64,000 bases of DNA from Nonomuraea muscovyensis (lineage in GTDB: Bacteria; Actinomycetota; Actinomycetes; Streptosporangiales; Streptosporangiaceae): NCBI RefSeq assembly GCF_014207745.1, contig NZ_JACHJB010000004.1, positions 496,001-560,000 on the forward strand, written 5' to 3'. Every line of letters starts with the position of its first letter. Position 1 is the stretch's first letter. Position numbers and translations under genes: made by a program. This document shows positions 45,501 through 53,813 of this stretch, piece by piece. The notes below the pieces were generated by a model that was not told the origin of the DNA, made no database searches, and worked only from the letters and a program-made list of their open reading frames with translations.

Positions 45501-45652
45501 CGGCGGGCGCGCCGCTGCCGCCCGCGGAGCGGGGTGACGTGGACCGGATCACCGCCGCGGTGCGTGCCGCGCTGGGCGATGCGGCCCTCGCCGCGGCCCT
45601 GACCGACGGCGCGGACGCCCCCCTCGACACCCTCCTCCCCGCCCCGGCCTGA
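42563..45652 (+). CDS. SARP/AfsR-like regulator with NB-ARC and TPR region
   Basis: A 1029-residue regulator. Residues about 1-100 are a winged-helix OmpR-type DNA-binding domain (RFGVLGPLTVWG, LIADLWGGRPPGDAPAALRVKVSQLRRAL); about 100-250 are the BTAD domain (DLRGRLATELGVDPGPELAALHQ). The ATPase follows, with Walker A at about 297-304 (GPGGVGKT) and LLVLDNCEHV. The last 350 residues are TPR-like helices. The ATG at 42563 follows GGAGAGGG; ATG 42575 is an alternative. Large SARPs usually activate secondary metabolism genes, but no biosynthetic core is visible here, so it may act on the divergent reductase. Confidence 0.93.
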   Translation: MGGLMRFGVLGPLTVWGQGGEPVQVPEAKVRALLADLLVHVLVHRGAPVSADRLIADLWGGRPPGDAPAALRVKVSQLRRALGDRELVAFRAPGYLLRAAAEDVDAGRFRALLDRARRDADLHARRALLTEALELWRGPAYADFADEEFARTEIARLDEQRLAALEELAETRLALGEHGPLAAELAGPVTEHPLRERLRAVHLRALYQAGRQSEALASYADLRGRLATELGVDPGPELAALHQAILEQDPALGPPSRPPIPPATNLPAPLTPLIGRDAAVAEVRALLSANRLVTLSGPGGVGKTRLALEVAADPGRAFPGGVWLVELAELTSASPAEVQEAVATVLGLRDDVPAPMADRLAAALRAGDTLLVLDNCEHVVEEVAALAERLLRAAPGLRILATGREPLRIAGETLWTVPPLGGEAAAELLRARAGVELDDEEAVAEVCARLDGLPLALELAATRMRALTPRGLADRLDDRFRVLAVGRRGGPARQQTLRAMIDWSWEPLTEEERLVLRRLAVHAGGCTLEAAGAVCAQPGLDVLDTLTRLVDRSLVVPTADGRYRLLESVAAYCVERLAEAGELAELRLRHARHYAGLAERAEPHLRGHGQRHHLALLDAENANVRAAIEHAVRLGAADEAVRLVNAMAWYWVLRGRFGEGRRALEKAVSVSGDAQARLWLDGLTLLSGRLRPVDPDLFEAVADPVRRARARWFIGYASFGFDDLSVSVGLVESALAACESLGDRWGTAAALSVRASWAGMRGDLAALRRDGERGLALFREAGDRWGEMRSAENLGTLAEITGDYERAAELRRDGLRMAEELGLLTAVCDALSRLGRTAMLTGDHALADDYHERARALAVSQSNRPAEEFAEMGLALGARRQGRLDEAERLLRKWIDWVREVSGAPGAALILAELGFVAEQRGDAAAALAAQLDALEAAREVGDPRAVALALEGLAGARALGGAHEEAGRLLGKAAALRGSAGAPLPPAERGDVDRITAAVRAALGDAALAAALTDGADAPLDTLLPAPA

Positions 45653-45656
45653 CGAC

Positions 45657-45690
45657 GCCGCCCCCTCGACGCCTCCCCTCCCGGGGCGGC
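45657..45690. terminator. hairpin between convergent SARP and MFS genes
   Basis: GCCGCCCC (45657-45664) pairs with GGGGCGGC (45683-45690) over 8 bp, with an 18-nt loop. It is in the 52-bp gap between two convergent genes. No T-tract. Confidence 0.45.
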
Positions 45691-45704
45691 CCGGTCGCGT
45701 CGGG

Positions 45705-47261
45705 TCAGGTGGGGATGGTTTCCCTCTCGGCCGCCGGGTCGGGGGTGGTGGGCGGGTGGCCGGTGGGCGGGACCTGGCGCAGGGCCACGGCCGACAGGAT
45801 CGCCGCCACCAGGAGCACCACGGCGCCGGCGGCGGCGGTCGCGGCGAGACCGTCCGTGAAGGCGGCCCTGGCGCCGTCCAGCAGCTCGGCCGCGACGGGC
45901 GCCGGCTGGCGCGCCGCGACGGTCGCGGCGCCGCCGAGCGTGTCGCGGGCCGCCTGGGCCGCCTCGGCGGGCACTTCCTCCGGTACGGCGAGCCGCGCCC
46001 GGTAGACGGCGGCGGCCAGGCTGCCGAAGAGCGCCAGCCCGAGCGCCCCGCCGAACTCCTGGGCCGTCTCCGACAGGGCCGCCGCCGAGCCGGACCGCTC
46101 GGGCGGCGCGGAGCCCACCACCATGTCGGTGCCCAGCACCAGCAGCGGCGACCCGCCGAGGAAGAACAGCACCTGCCCGGCCACCAGCGGCCCGATCCCG
46201 GAGCCCGCCCCGACCTGGGCGAGCAGCACGAACCCGGCCACGCTCACCAGCAGTCCGGCCGCTCCGACGTACCCGGGCCGGAAGCGGCGGGCCAGCGCCG
46301 GCGACAGCACGAACCCCACGATCACCGCCACGGTGGGCGGCAGCGTCCACAGCCCGGCCCCCAGCGGCGACAGCCCGGCCACGAGCTGCAGGTACTGCCC
46401 GGACAGCAGCCCCACCCCCGGCCCGACCATGATGACCAGCAGGAGCGTGGCCAGGGCGCCGCCGAACCGGCGCTCGGCGAACAGCTTCAGGTCGATGAGC
46501 GGGTCGGCGAGCGTGCGCTGCCGACGGACGAAACCGACGGCGAGCGCCAGCCCGGCCGCCACGGACAGCGCGGGCGTCCAGCCGGTGGCGCCGGAGGCGA
46601 ACTCCTTGACGCCGTAGATGACGGCCAGCGCCGCCGTGATCGACAGCACCACGCTGGGCAGGTCGATCCGCCCCGACCCGGGGGCCCGGTACTCGGGCAG
46701 CAGCAGCGGACCCGCCACCAGCAGCACCGCCATGACCGGTGCGCCGAGCAGGAACACCGACCCCCACCAGAAGTGCTCCAGCAGCACCCCGCCCACCAGC
46801 GGCCCGATCACCATGCCTCCGGTGAACCCGGTCATCCACAGGCTGATCGCCACCGTTCGCTGGGCCGGATCACGGAACATGTTGCTGATCAACGACAGCA
46901 CGGACGGCATCAACGTCGCCCCGGCGACGCCCAGCAACGCCCGCGCGGCGATCAGCGACTCGGCGTTCGGCGCGTAGGCGGCCAGCACGGAGGCGACACC
47001 GAACGCCGCCGCCCCGATCAGCAGGAGTTTGCGCCGCCCGATGCGGTCGCCGAGCGTCCCCATGGTGATCAGGAACCCGGCGATGAGAAACCCGTAGATG
47101 TCGTTGATCCACAGGAGCTGCGCCCCGGTCGGCCGCAGGTCCGCGCTCAGTGCGGGGACGGCCAGGTGCAGCACGCTCACGTCGATGGACAGAAGGAGGG
47201 TGGGCAGGATGAGGACGGCCAGGCCGGTCCACTCGCGCTTGCCCGCACGATCTATGCTCAT
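45705..47261 (-). CDS. MFS efflux transporter, DHA2 (EmrB/QacA) family
   Basis: A 518-residue drug:proton antiporter with about 14 hydrophobic helices. Motif A is GTLGDRIGRRKLLLIG and the 14-TM branch signature LLSIDVSVLHLAVPALSADL is at the N-terminus. The promoter on the minus strand has a SoxR-like palindrome between a TTGACC -35 and a TAGGTT -10, with a 19-bp spacer, and the predicted transcript starts at or next to the ATG, so it is probably leaderless; no ribosome-binding site is seen. This suggests induction by redox-active compounds. No regulator of that type is encoded in the window. Confidence 0.92.
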   Translation of the reverse strand: MSIDRAGKREWTGLAVLILPTLLLSIDVSVLHLAVPALSADLRPTGAQLLWINDIYGFLIAGFLITMGTLGDRIGRRKLLLIGAAAFGVASVLAAYAPNAESLIAARALLGVAGATLMPSVLSLISNMFRDPAQRTVAISLWMTGFTGGMVIGPLVGGVLLEHFWWGSVFLLGAPVMAVLLVAGPLLLPEYRAPGSGRIDLPSVVLSITAALAVIYGVKEFASGATGWTPALSVAAGLALAVGFVRRQRTLADPLIDLKLFAERRFGGALATLLLVIMVGPGVGLLSGQYLQLVAGLSPLGAGLWTLPPTVAVIVGFVLSPALARRFRPGYVGAAGLLVSVAGFVLLAQVGAGSGIGPLVAGQVLFFLGGSPLLVLGTDMVVGSAPPERSGSAAALSETAQEFGGALGLALFGSLAAAVYRARLAVPEEVPAEAAQAARDTLGGAATVAARQPAPVAAELLDGARAAFTDGLAATAAAGAVVLLVAAILSAVALRQVPPTGHPPTTPDPAAERETIPT

Positions 47262-47267
47262 GCATGC

Positions 47268-47298
47268 AACCTAGAAACTCAAGTCCGCTTGAGGTCAA
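47268..47298 (-). promoter_or_regulatory. SoxR-like box in a 19-bp-spacer promoter of the MFS gene
   Basis: On the minus strand: TTGACC (-35, 47298-47293), then CTCAAG-CGGA-CTTGAG (47293-47278), then TAGGTT (-10, 47273-47268). The -35/-10 spacing is 19 bp, typical of MerR-family promoters, and CCTCAAG...CTTGAG closely resembles known SoxR sites. The expected transcription start falls at the ATG (47261). Confidence 0.72.
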
Positions 47299-47411
47299 CA
47301 CCGGAAGGTCACCGTCGGGCCCGGTCGCCGAATATCGCCGTTCCGCCGCCAACCGAGCGCCGTCCGATTACTCTTCGCAGGTGTTCGCAAACGAAGAGTA
47401 AAGGAGACGGC

Positions 47412-48089
47412 ATGCGGCGAGTGGTGGTGCTCGCGGCGTCGGGGGCGGTGGCCGCGGGGCTCGCGGCCTTCGTCCTGCTGCTGCCGGGCGACGGCACGCC
47501 GGGCTCATCGGGCACGGCGCAGGCGGGGCGGGCCGCCCGGGCCGCCGCGCCCGGGCCCGCCGACCCGCTCACGACCGAGGAGATCCAGCGCGCCGGGGCC
47601 CTGGCCACCGCCGGGATGCGTTCCCACCTGGCCGCGGGACGGGCGCACCTGCTCTACGTCGAACGCGACGACGGCAAGGACGGCGAGGGGTCACGGCGGG
47701 CCGAGGCGTACGTCTACGACTACGCCCGTGACGAGCTGACCGTCCGCACGGTGGACCTCGGCGAGGGCCGGGTCGTCCGCGAGGTGACCGACACGGGGGT
47801 GCAGCCGCCGCCGTCCCGCCAGGAGGAGGCGCGCGCCGCCGAGCTGCTGCTGCGCGATCCACGACTCGGCGACGGCGTCAGGAGCGCCTACCGCAGGGCC
47901 GCCGGCCGCGAACTGGGATCGGCGGCCGACCTGGCCCTGCGGGGGCTGATCCACGCCGCGCCGCGCGGAGCCTGCGCCAGGCACCGGTGCCTGCGCCTGT
48001 TCGTCCGGCTGCCCGACGGCACGTTCCTCGACACCAGCCGCATCGTCGTCGACCTGTCCGCCAAGAAGGTTCACACCCTGGAGTGGTGA
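47412..48089 (+). CDS. exported N2/N3-like domain protein of a split copper amine oxidase
   Basis: A 225-residue exported protein: a signal (MRRVVVLAASGAVAAGLAAF) then two small alpha/beta domains. PLTTEEIQRAGALATAGMRSH, RRAEAYVYDYARDELTVRTVD, and FLDTSRIVVDLSAKKVHTLEW follow the pattern of the N2 and N3 domains that precede the catalytic domain in copper amine oxidases, but it stops there. The catalytic domain is encoded by the next gene, with 1 bp between stop and start. I infer that the two exported chains assemble. AAAGGAGA precedes the ATG. It diverges from the MFS gene. Confidence 0.72.
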   Translation: MRRVVVLAASGAVAAGLAAFVLLLPGDGTPGSSGTAQAGRAARAAAPGPADPLTTEEIQRAGALATAGMRSHLAAGRAHLLYVERDDGKDGEGSRRAEAYVYDYARDELTVRTVDLGEGRVVREVTDTGVQPPPSRQEEARAAELLLRDPRLGDGVRSAYRRAAGRELGSAADLALRGLIHAAPRGACARHRCLRLFVRLPDGTFLDTSRIVVDLSAKKVHTLEW

Positions 48090-48090
48090 C

Positions 48091-49242
48091 GTGTTCCTCC
48101 GACTCGCCCTCGCGGCCTTCGTCGCCGCAGCCGGTCACGCCTCCCCCGCGACGGTCGCGGCTCCTGCCGCCGCGGCGTGCGCCGCGCCGTACCTGGTCGA
48201 CAAGACGCTGCCGAACGGCGCGCGCTGGCAGATGTGCTGGGAGATGCGCACGATCGAGGGGCTGACCCTGCGCAAGGTGGTCTACACGCCGCGCGGCGGC
48301 AGCCCGACCAGCGTGCTGCGCAGCGCCGCGCTCGCACAGATCCACGTGCCGTACGACAGCGGCGAGCCGCGCTACCACGACATCGGCTCGATGGGCGAGG
48401 CCGCGTTCGCGCTGACCAGCGGCGACTGCCCCGGTGGTGAACGGCGCGCCGAGAAGGTGTGCGTCCTGGAGCGGGCACGCGGCCACGCCCACCTCAAGGA
48501 CGGCTACGGCGACCCCGCCGAGCGCAGGTCGCGGCAGGGACGCGAGCTGGTGGTGCTGGCCGCCTACCAGGTCGGCTGGTACACCTACGTCTCCGAGTTC
48601 GTCTTCGGCGACGACGGCGCCATCACGCCGCGGCTGGGCGCCACCGGGTCGCTGGCCGGCACGGTGACCACGCCCAAGCACGGCTGGCCGATCGGCGTCG
48701 GACACCGCCACTTCGAGGAGTCGCACAGCCACAACGTGTTCTGGCGGATGGACTTCGACGTCCACGGCGCCTCCCGGGACGTGGTGGAGCAGTACGACTT
48801 CACGGGCGACCGCACCAAGAAGCGCACGATGAAGCGCACCCGCTTCACCCGCGAGACCCGGGCGGTCAATCAGCGCATGCGCTGGTGGCGGGTGGTCGAT
48901 CCGGGGGCGCTCAACACCGACCGGCACCCGATGTCGTGGGAGATCAACAACTCCGACAGCGCCGAGTACCGCGGTCCCGCCGACGAGGCGTTCACCCGGG
49001 CCGACCTCTACGTCACCCAGTACAAGGCGTGCGAGCGGCTGGCCACCCAGAACCCGTCGCCGCGTTGCCGCAAGTCGGTCGACACGTACGCGGGCCGAGA
49101 GCGGCTCACCGACCCGGTGCTGTGGGTGAACGTCGGCTTCCACCACGTCGCCCGCGACGAGGACGCCGACCCGATGCCGATCCACTGGCAGGGCTTCCGG
49201 ATCACCCCGCGCGACGTGACGGCGAAGAATCCCACCCCATAA
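48091..49242 (+). CDS. exported copper amine oxidase catalytic-domain protein, atypical cofactor motif
   Basis: A 383-residue exported protein (GTG start, Ala-rich signal ending near AAACAAP). It aligns with the catalytic domain of copper amine oxidases. Copper ligands are H212 and H214 (ESHSHNVF) and H365 (MPIHWQGF). The catalytic-base position is D97 (RYHDIGSM). The cofactor precursor tyrosine is Y164, but the usual N-Y-[DE]-Y reads W163-Y164-T165-Y166, in an ungapped alignment. Both flanking consensus residues are lost, so topaquinone formation is doubtful. It lacks the N-terminal domains, which are in the preceding gene. It may be a divergent oxidase or a copper-binding protein without oxidase activity. 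Confidence 0.78.
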   Translation: MFLRLALAAFVAAAGHASPATVAAPAAAACAAPYLVDKTLPNGARWQMCWEMRTIEGLTLRKVVYTPRGGSPTSVLRSAALAQIHVPYDSGEPRYHDIGSMGEAAFALTSGDCPGGERRAEKVCVLERARGHAHLKDGYGDPAERRSRQGRELVVLAAYQVGWYTYVSEFVFGDDGAITPRLGATGSLAGTVTTPKHGWPIGVGHRHFEESHSHNVFWRMDFDVHGASRDVVEQYDFTGDRTKKRTMKRTRFTRETRAVNQRMRWWRVVDPGALNTDRHPMSWEINNSDSAEYRGPADEAFTRADLYVTQYKACERLATQNPSPRCRKSVDTYAGRERLTDPVLWVNVGFHHVARDEDADPMPIHWQGFRITPRDVTAKNPTP

Positions 49243-49372
49243 CGGGACGACTCCCTCCCCAACCCCACCGGCGAAGCAGCCATAAACGTGATATTCACAA
49301 CTTCCGGTGATTGTCGCGGTGAAAGCGGGCAGTGCCTGGGTTGGACCGTCGTCGTAGGGCAGGGTTGGGAGC

Positions 49373-51583
49373 ATGCCGATGAGGACAGAGCTCGACCGCC
49401 TCGCGGGCGGGGCGCACCATGATCCGCATTCGATCCTGGGTGCGCACCCCGTCGCGGGCGGTGTCACGTTCCGGGCCCTGCGCCCGCTTGCCGAGCGGGT
49501 GCGGGTGGTGCTGGAGGACGGGACCGCCCATGACATGAGACACCAGGCCCACGGGGTGTTCGAGATCACGGTGCCCGGGCTCGACAAGGTGCCCGACTAC
49601 ACGCTCAGCGTCCAGTACGCCGGCGGCGAGCCGCACGAGGTGCGCGACCCGTACCGGCACTGGCCCACCCTGGGCGAGGTGGACCTGCACCTCATCGGTG
49701 AGGGGCGGCACGAGCGGCTGTGGGAGGCGCTGGGCGCGCGCGTGTTGCGGCACCAGGACGTCGAGGGCACCGCCTTCGCCGTGTGGGCGCCGAACGCGCG
49801 CGGCATCCGGGTGGTCGGCGACTTCAACCACTGGGACGGCACCGCCCACCCCATGCGCTCGCTCGGCAGCTCGGGGGTGTGGGAGCTGTTCGTCCCCGGC
49901 ATCGGCGCGGGCGAGCGGTACAAGTACCAGATCCTCGGCGCCGACGGGGTGTGGCGCGACAAGGCCGACCCGATGGCGCGGCGGACCGAGGTGCCGCCGC
50001 AGACGGCCTCGGTCGTCGAGCAGTCCTCCTACACCTGGCAGGACGACGCGTGGATGGCCCTCCGCAGCCGGACGACGCCGCAGCAGGCGCCGATGAGCGT
50101 GTACGAGGTGCACCTGGGGTCGTGGCGGCCCGGCCTGTCCTACCTGGAGCTGGCCGAGCAGCTCGTGGAGTACGTGGTGGACCTCGGCTTCACGCACGTC
50201 GAGCTGCTCCCGGTGGCCGAGCATCCGTTCGGCGGGTCGTGGGGCTACCAGGTGACCTCCTACTACGCGCCGACGGCCAGGTTCGGCACACCCGACGAGT
50301 TCCGCCATCTGGTGGACCGGCTGCACCAGGCGGGCGTCGGCGTGCTGCTCGACTGGGTGCCCGCGCACTTCCCCATGGACGACTGGGCGCTGGCCCGCTT
50401 CGACGGCACCCCGCTGTACGAGCACGCCGACCCGGCCCGCGGCGAGCACCCCGACTGGGGCACGTACGTCTTCGACTTCGGCCGCAGGGAGGTGCGCAAC
50501 TTCCTGGTGGCCAACGCCGTCTACTGGCTGAAGGACTTCCACATCGACGGGCTGCGCGTGGACGCGGTGGCCTCGATGCTCTACCTCGACTACTCGCGCC
50601 GCGAGGGCGAGTGGACGCCGAACGTCTACGGCGGCCGGGAGAACCTCGACGCGGTCGAGTTCCTCAAGGAGATGAACTCCGTCGTCTACCGGGAGACCCC
50701 GGGCATCTCGACCGTGGCCGAGGAGTCGACGGCCTGGCCGGGCGTGTCGCGGCCGGTGCACCTGGGCGGGCTCGGGTTCGGGTTCAAGTGGAACATGGGC
50801 TGGATGCACGACACGCTGGCCTACCTCCAGCATGAGCCGGTCTTCCGGCAGTACCACCACCATCAGATGACGTTCTCGCTCATCTACGCCTACTCCGAGA
50901 ACTACGTGCTGCCCCTGTCGCACGACGAGGTCGTGCACGGCAAGGGCTCGCTGCTGGGCAAGATGCCGGGCGACGAGTGGCAGCGCTTCGCGCAGCTGCG
51001 CGCGCTGCTGGCGTTCATGTGGGCGCATCCGGGCAAGCAGTTGCTGTTCATGGGCGGCGAGTTCGGCCAGGGGTCGGAGTGGTCGGAGGAGCGCGGGCTC
51101 GACTGGTGGGTGCTGGAGTTCGACGGGCACCGGGGCGTGCAGCAGCTCGTGCGCGACCTCAACCGGCGCTACAAGGAGCTGCCGGCGCTGTGGGAGCGCG
51201 ACACCGACCCCGAGGGGTTCCGGTGGATCGACGCCGACGACGCGCCGGGCAACACGTTCTCGTTCGTCCGCTACGCGGCCGACGGGTCGGCGCTGGCGTG
51301 CGTGGTCAACTTCAGCGGGGCGCCGCACGAGGACTACCGCCTCGGGCTGCCGTACGCCGGGCAGTGGGCCGAGGCGCTCAACACCGACGCCTACGACTAC
51401 TGGGGCAGCGGCGTCGGCAACATGGGGGCGGTCGAGGCGGTCGACGACCCGTGCCACGGACTGCCGTACTCGACCCGGCTGCGGGTGCCGCCGCTGGGGG
51501 CGGTGTGGCTGTTCGCGGAACGCCCCGAAACCACTGAGACCGCCGAAACCGCCGAATCCGACAAGCCCGGAGATGTCGCATGA
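49373..51583 (+). CDS. glgB: 1,4-alpha-glucan branching enzyme GlgB
   Basis: A 736-residue GH13_9 branching enzyme that adds alpha-1,6 branches to the glucan made by GlgE. It has an N-terminal CBM48 domain pair, then the barrel: VELLPVAEHPFGGSWGYQ, GLRVDAVASMLYLDYSR (nucleophile Asp), TVAEESTAWPG (acid/base Glu) and LSHDEVVHGKGSL. The ATG at 49373 follows GGGA at modest spacing. In many actinomycetes glgB follows mak directly; here five genes separate them, and it must have its own promoter in the 130-bp gap. Confidence 0.96.
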   Translation: MPMRTELDRLAGGAHHDPHSILGAHPVAGGVTFRALRPLAERVRVVLEDGTAHDMRHQAHGVFEITVPGLDKVPDYTLSVQYAGGEPHEVRDPYRHWPTLGEVDLHLIGEGRHERLWEALGARVLRHQDVEGTAFAVWAPNARGIRVVGDFNHWDGTAHPMRSLGSSGVWELFVPGIGAGERYKYQILGADGVWRDKADPMARRTEVPPQTASVVEQSSYTWQDDAWMALRSRTTPQQAPMSVYEVHLGSWRPGLSYLELAEQLVEYVVDLGFTHVELLPVAEHPFGGSWGYQVTSYYAPTARFGTPDEFRHLVDRLHQAGVGVLLDWVPAHFPMDDWALARFDGTPLYEHADPARGEHPDWGTYVFDFGRREVRNFLVANAVYWLKDFHIDGLRVDAVASMLYLDYSRREGEWTPNVYGGRENLDAVEFLKEMNSVVYRETPGISTVAEESTAWPGVSRPVHLGGLGFGFKWNMGWMHDTLAYLQHEPVFRQYHHHQMTFSLIYAYSENYVLPLSHDEVVHGKGSLLGKMPGDEWQRFAQLRALLAFMWAHPGKQLLFMGGEFGQGSEWSEERGLDWWVLEFDGHRGVQQLVRDLNRRYKELPALWERDTDPEGFRWIDADDAPGNTFSFVRYAADGSALACVVNFSGAPHEDYRLGLPYAGQWAEALNTDAYDYWGSGVGNMGAVEAVDDPCHGLPYSTRLRVPPLGAVWLFAERPETTETAETAESDKPGDVA

Positions 51584-51669
51584 AAGTTGGCTGAGAAAGG
51601 GATTCTGGATCTGTGCGCGCCGGGTGATTCCTCCTAGACTCCGAAGATCACCCCCTTTTCGGAGGACGC

Positions 51670-53691
51670 GTGCGACTTCGCCCCCTGACGGTGTGCTCCA
51701 TCGTGCTGGCCGTGCTCGTGGCCGCCCCCACGGTTCCGGCGTTCGCCGCGGAGCCCGTGTCCGTGGCGACACCGGTGCCGACGCCCGCTCCGGCCCCCGC
51801 CCCTACCGCCGAACCGGCTCCCGGCTCGGCGGCCGAGCCGGAGGGCGCGGAGCCGGAGGCCACGGACGCTGAGGAGACCCCGCCGGAGGGCACCGAGACG
51901 GAGCCCGGCACGGAGACGGAGCCCGGCGGGCCGGAGGAGAAGCTGGAGGACGGTCTGGCCCTGGACGAGGGCCGGGTGCGTGCCATCGTCGAGCTGACCG
52001 ACCCGGCCCAGCACGCGCCGGTGGCGGCCCAGGCGGCCGAGGAGAGCGTGGACGTGCTGCTGCGCCCCCGGACGCAGCCGTTCATGGTCGTGGAAGGGAC
52101 GGCGGAGGAGCTGGCCGCCCTCGCGGACGACCCCCGCGTGACGGGCATCCGCCGTGACCGGACCTATCCTCCGTCGCTGGCCTCCAGCCTCAGGCTGATC
52201 GGCGCCGACCAGGCGCACGCGCGGAACTTCACGGGCACCGGCCAGGCGGTGGCCGTCCTCGACACGGGGATCGACCGCGACCACCCGGCCTTCACCGGCC
52301 GGATCGTGGAGGAGGCGTGCTTCTCGGCCGTGGAGACCGGCGTGGAGTCGCTCTGCCCGAACGGGGCGGCCACGCAGACCGGGCCCGGCGCCGCCGACGC
52401 CGAGACCGCCAAGTGCCTCGACGGCGGCGTGAACCTGTGCGAGCACGGCACCCACGTGGCCGGCATCGCCGCCGGTGACAAGGGTGTGGCGCCGGGCGCG
52501 GGGATCGTCGCGGTGCAGGTGTTCAGCCGGGTGAACGACGAGGAGATCTGCGGCGAGCCGTCGTGCCTGCTGGCCTACGAGTCGTCGCTGCGCCTGGCCA
52601 TGGAGTACGTGGCCGGACTGCAGCGGCCGGTCGCCGCCGTCAACCTCAGCCTGGGCGGCGGGCTCTACGACACCTCCTGCGACGACACCGAGGAGGGGCG
52701 GGCCTTCAAGCCGGCCGTCGACGCGCTGCTCGCCAAGGGGACCGCGACCGTGGTGGCCGCGGGCAACGAGTTCCACGAGGGCGTCGCGTTCCCCGCCTGC
52801 CTGTCCGCGGCCGTGGCGGTCGGCGCGAACGACGACGCCGACGCCATCGCCGACTTCTCCAACCGGGGGCCGCTGCTCGACTTGTTCGCGCCGGGCGTGG
52901 ACGTCGAGTCGGCCGTGCCGGACGACTCGGGCGCGGTGCACAGCGGCACCTCCATGGCGGCCCCGCACGTGGCGGGCGCGCTGGCGCTGCTCAAGGCGCA
53001 GTCGCCGCAGGCCCAGGTCACGGATCTGGTGGACAAGCTCAGGGCGGCGGGCCGGCCGTACGCCTACGAGGCGGCCGGCGCGCAGGTGACCACGCCGCGG
53101 CTGGACGTGCTGGCGGCGCTGACCGGGTCGGCCCCGCAGCCGGGGATCACCCAGTCCCCCGCCCCCGGCGGCCCCGGCCGGGACCCCGAGCCCGACCCGT
53201 CCGACAGCAGCGGCCCCGCCCCCACGCCGGACGACCCGGGCGACGACCCCCAGCCCGGCACGAGCACGCCGCCGACCCCCGTCCCGCTGCCGACGGTGAC
53301 GGTCACGGTGACCGTCACCCCGAGGCCCGCGGCGGCGGTCTGCACCCGAGGCACGGCCGGCAAGCGCCTGACGGCCAGGAAGTGGGCCGTGGAGATCCAC
53401 CGCAGCAGCGGCACGATCCCCGACGCGACACTGAACTGCTATCTGAAGCTCGTGCAGAAGGCCAGCAAGGTCTTCCCCGAGCTGACCCGCGCCTCGACGT
53501 TGGGCACGGCCTACCGGACGCTGAAGGCGGCGAAGACGGCCAGGCAGCGGCTGGACGGCGCGCTGCTCGTGGGCTGGCTCAACTGGGCCCACGGGACGAA
53601 CGGCACCACGAAGCTCACCGCCGCGGAGAAGGTGCGGCTGAGCTCCACGTCGACGGGTGCCGCGTTGAAGAAGGCCACCAAGAACCTCTGA
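51670..53691 (+). CDS. secreted subtilisin-like serine protease (S8)
   Basis: A 673-residue exported protease. A Sec signal (MRLRPLTVCSIVLAVLVAA) is followed by a Pro/Glu/Ala-rich stretch (about 30-95), an I9-type propeptide (RAIVELTDPAQHAPV...) and the S8 domain with AVLDTGIDRDHPA, EHGTHVAGIAAG and SGTSMAAPHVAGALAL for the Asp/His/Ser triad. A long proline/aspartate linker then leads to a 110-residue C-terminal domain (VCTRGTAGKRLTARKWAV...) of unknown function, perhaps for wall attachment. GTG start with GGAGGA upstream. A processed, cell-surface or secreted enzyme. Confidence 0.92.
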   Translation: MRLRPLTVCSIVLAVLVAAPTVPAFAAEPVSVATPVPTPAPAPAPTAEPAPGSAAEPEGAEPEATDAEETPPEGTETEPGTETEPGGPEEKLEDGLALDEGRVRAIVELTDPAQHAPVAAQAAEESVDVLLRPRTQPFMVVEGTAEELAALADDPRVTGIRRDRTYPPSLASSLRLIGADQAHARNFTGTGQAVAVLDTGIDRDHPAFTGRIVEEACFSAVETGVESLCPNGAATQTGPGAADAETAKCLDGGVNLCEHGTHVAGIAAGDKGVAPGAGIVAVQVFSRVNDEEICGEPSCLLAYESSLRLAMEYVAGLQRPVAAVNLSLGGGLYDTSCDDTEEGRAFKPAVDALLAKGTATVVAAGNEFHEGVAFPACLSAAVAVGANDDADAIADFSNRGPLLDLFAPGVDVESAVPDDSGAVHSGTSMAAPHVAGALALLKAQSPQAQVTDLVDKLRAAGRPYAYEAAGAQVTTPRLDVLAALTGSAPQPGITQSPAPGGPGRDPEPDPSDSSGPAPTPDDPGDDPQPGTSTPPTPVPLPTVTVTVTVTPRPAAAVCTRGTAGKRLTARKWAVEIHRSSGTIPDATLNCYLKLVQKASKVFPELTRASTLGTAYRTLKAAKTARQRLDGALLVGWLNWAHGTNGTTKLTAAEKVRLSSTSTGAALKKATKNL

Positions 53692-53813
53692 CCTCGTCAG
53701 GAACACGACGGCTTGGCGAACGCGGTCTCGTCCCCGGTCTGCCTGTCCGGCCGGGCCAGACCAGGGTCCGGCAACGCCGCGCCGGTCCGAGATGTGTCGC
53801 TTAGGGTGGCTTT

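Noticed and set aside
41590..49242. A secondary-metabolite gene cluster around the SARP
   Set aside because: There is no polyketide synthase, NRPS, terpene or RiPP core gene, only single oxidoreductase, exporter and amine oxidase genes.
49295..51772. Open frame of 825 codons antisense to glgB
   Set aside because: glgB is unmistakable on the plus strand; the antisense product has no domain and only reflects G/C-ending codons.
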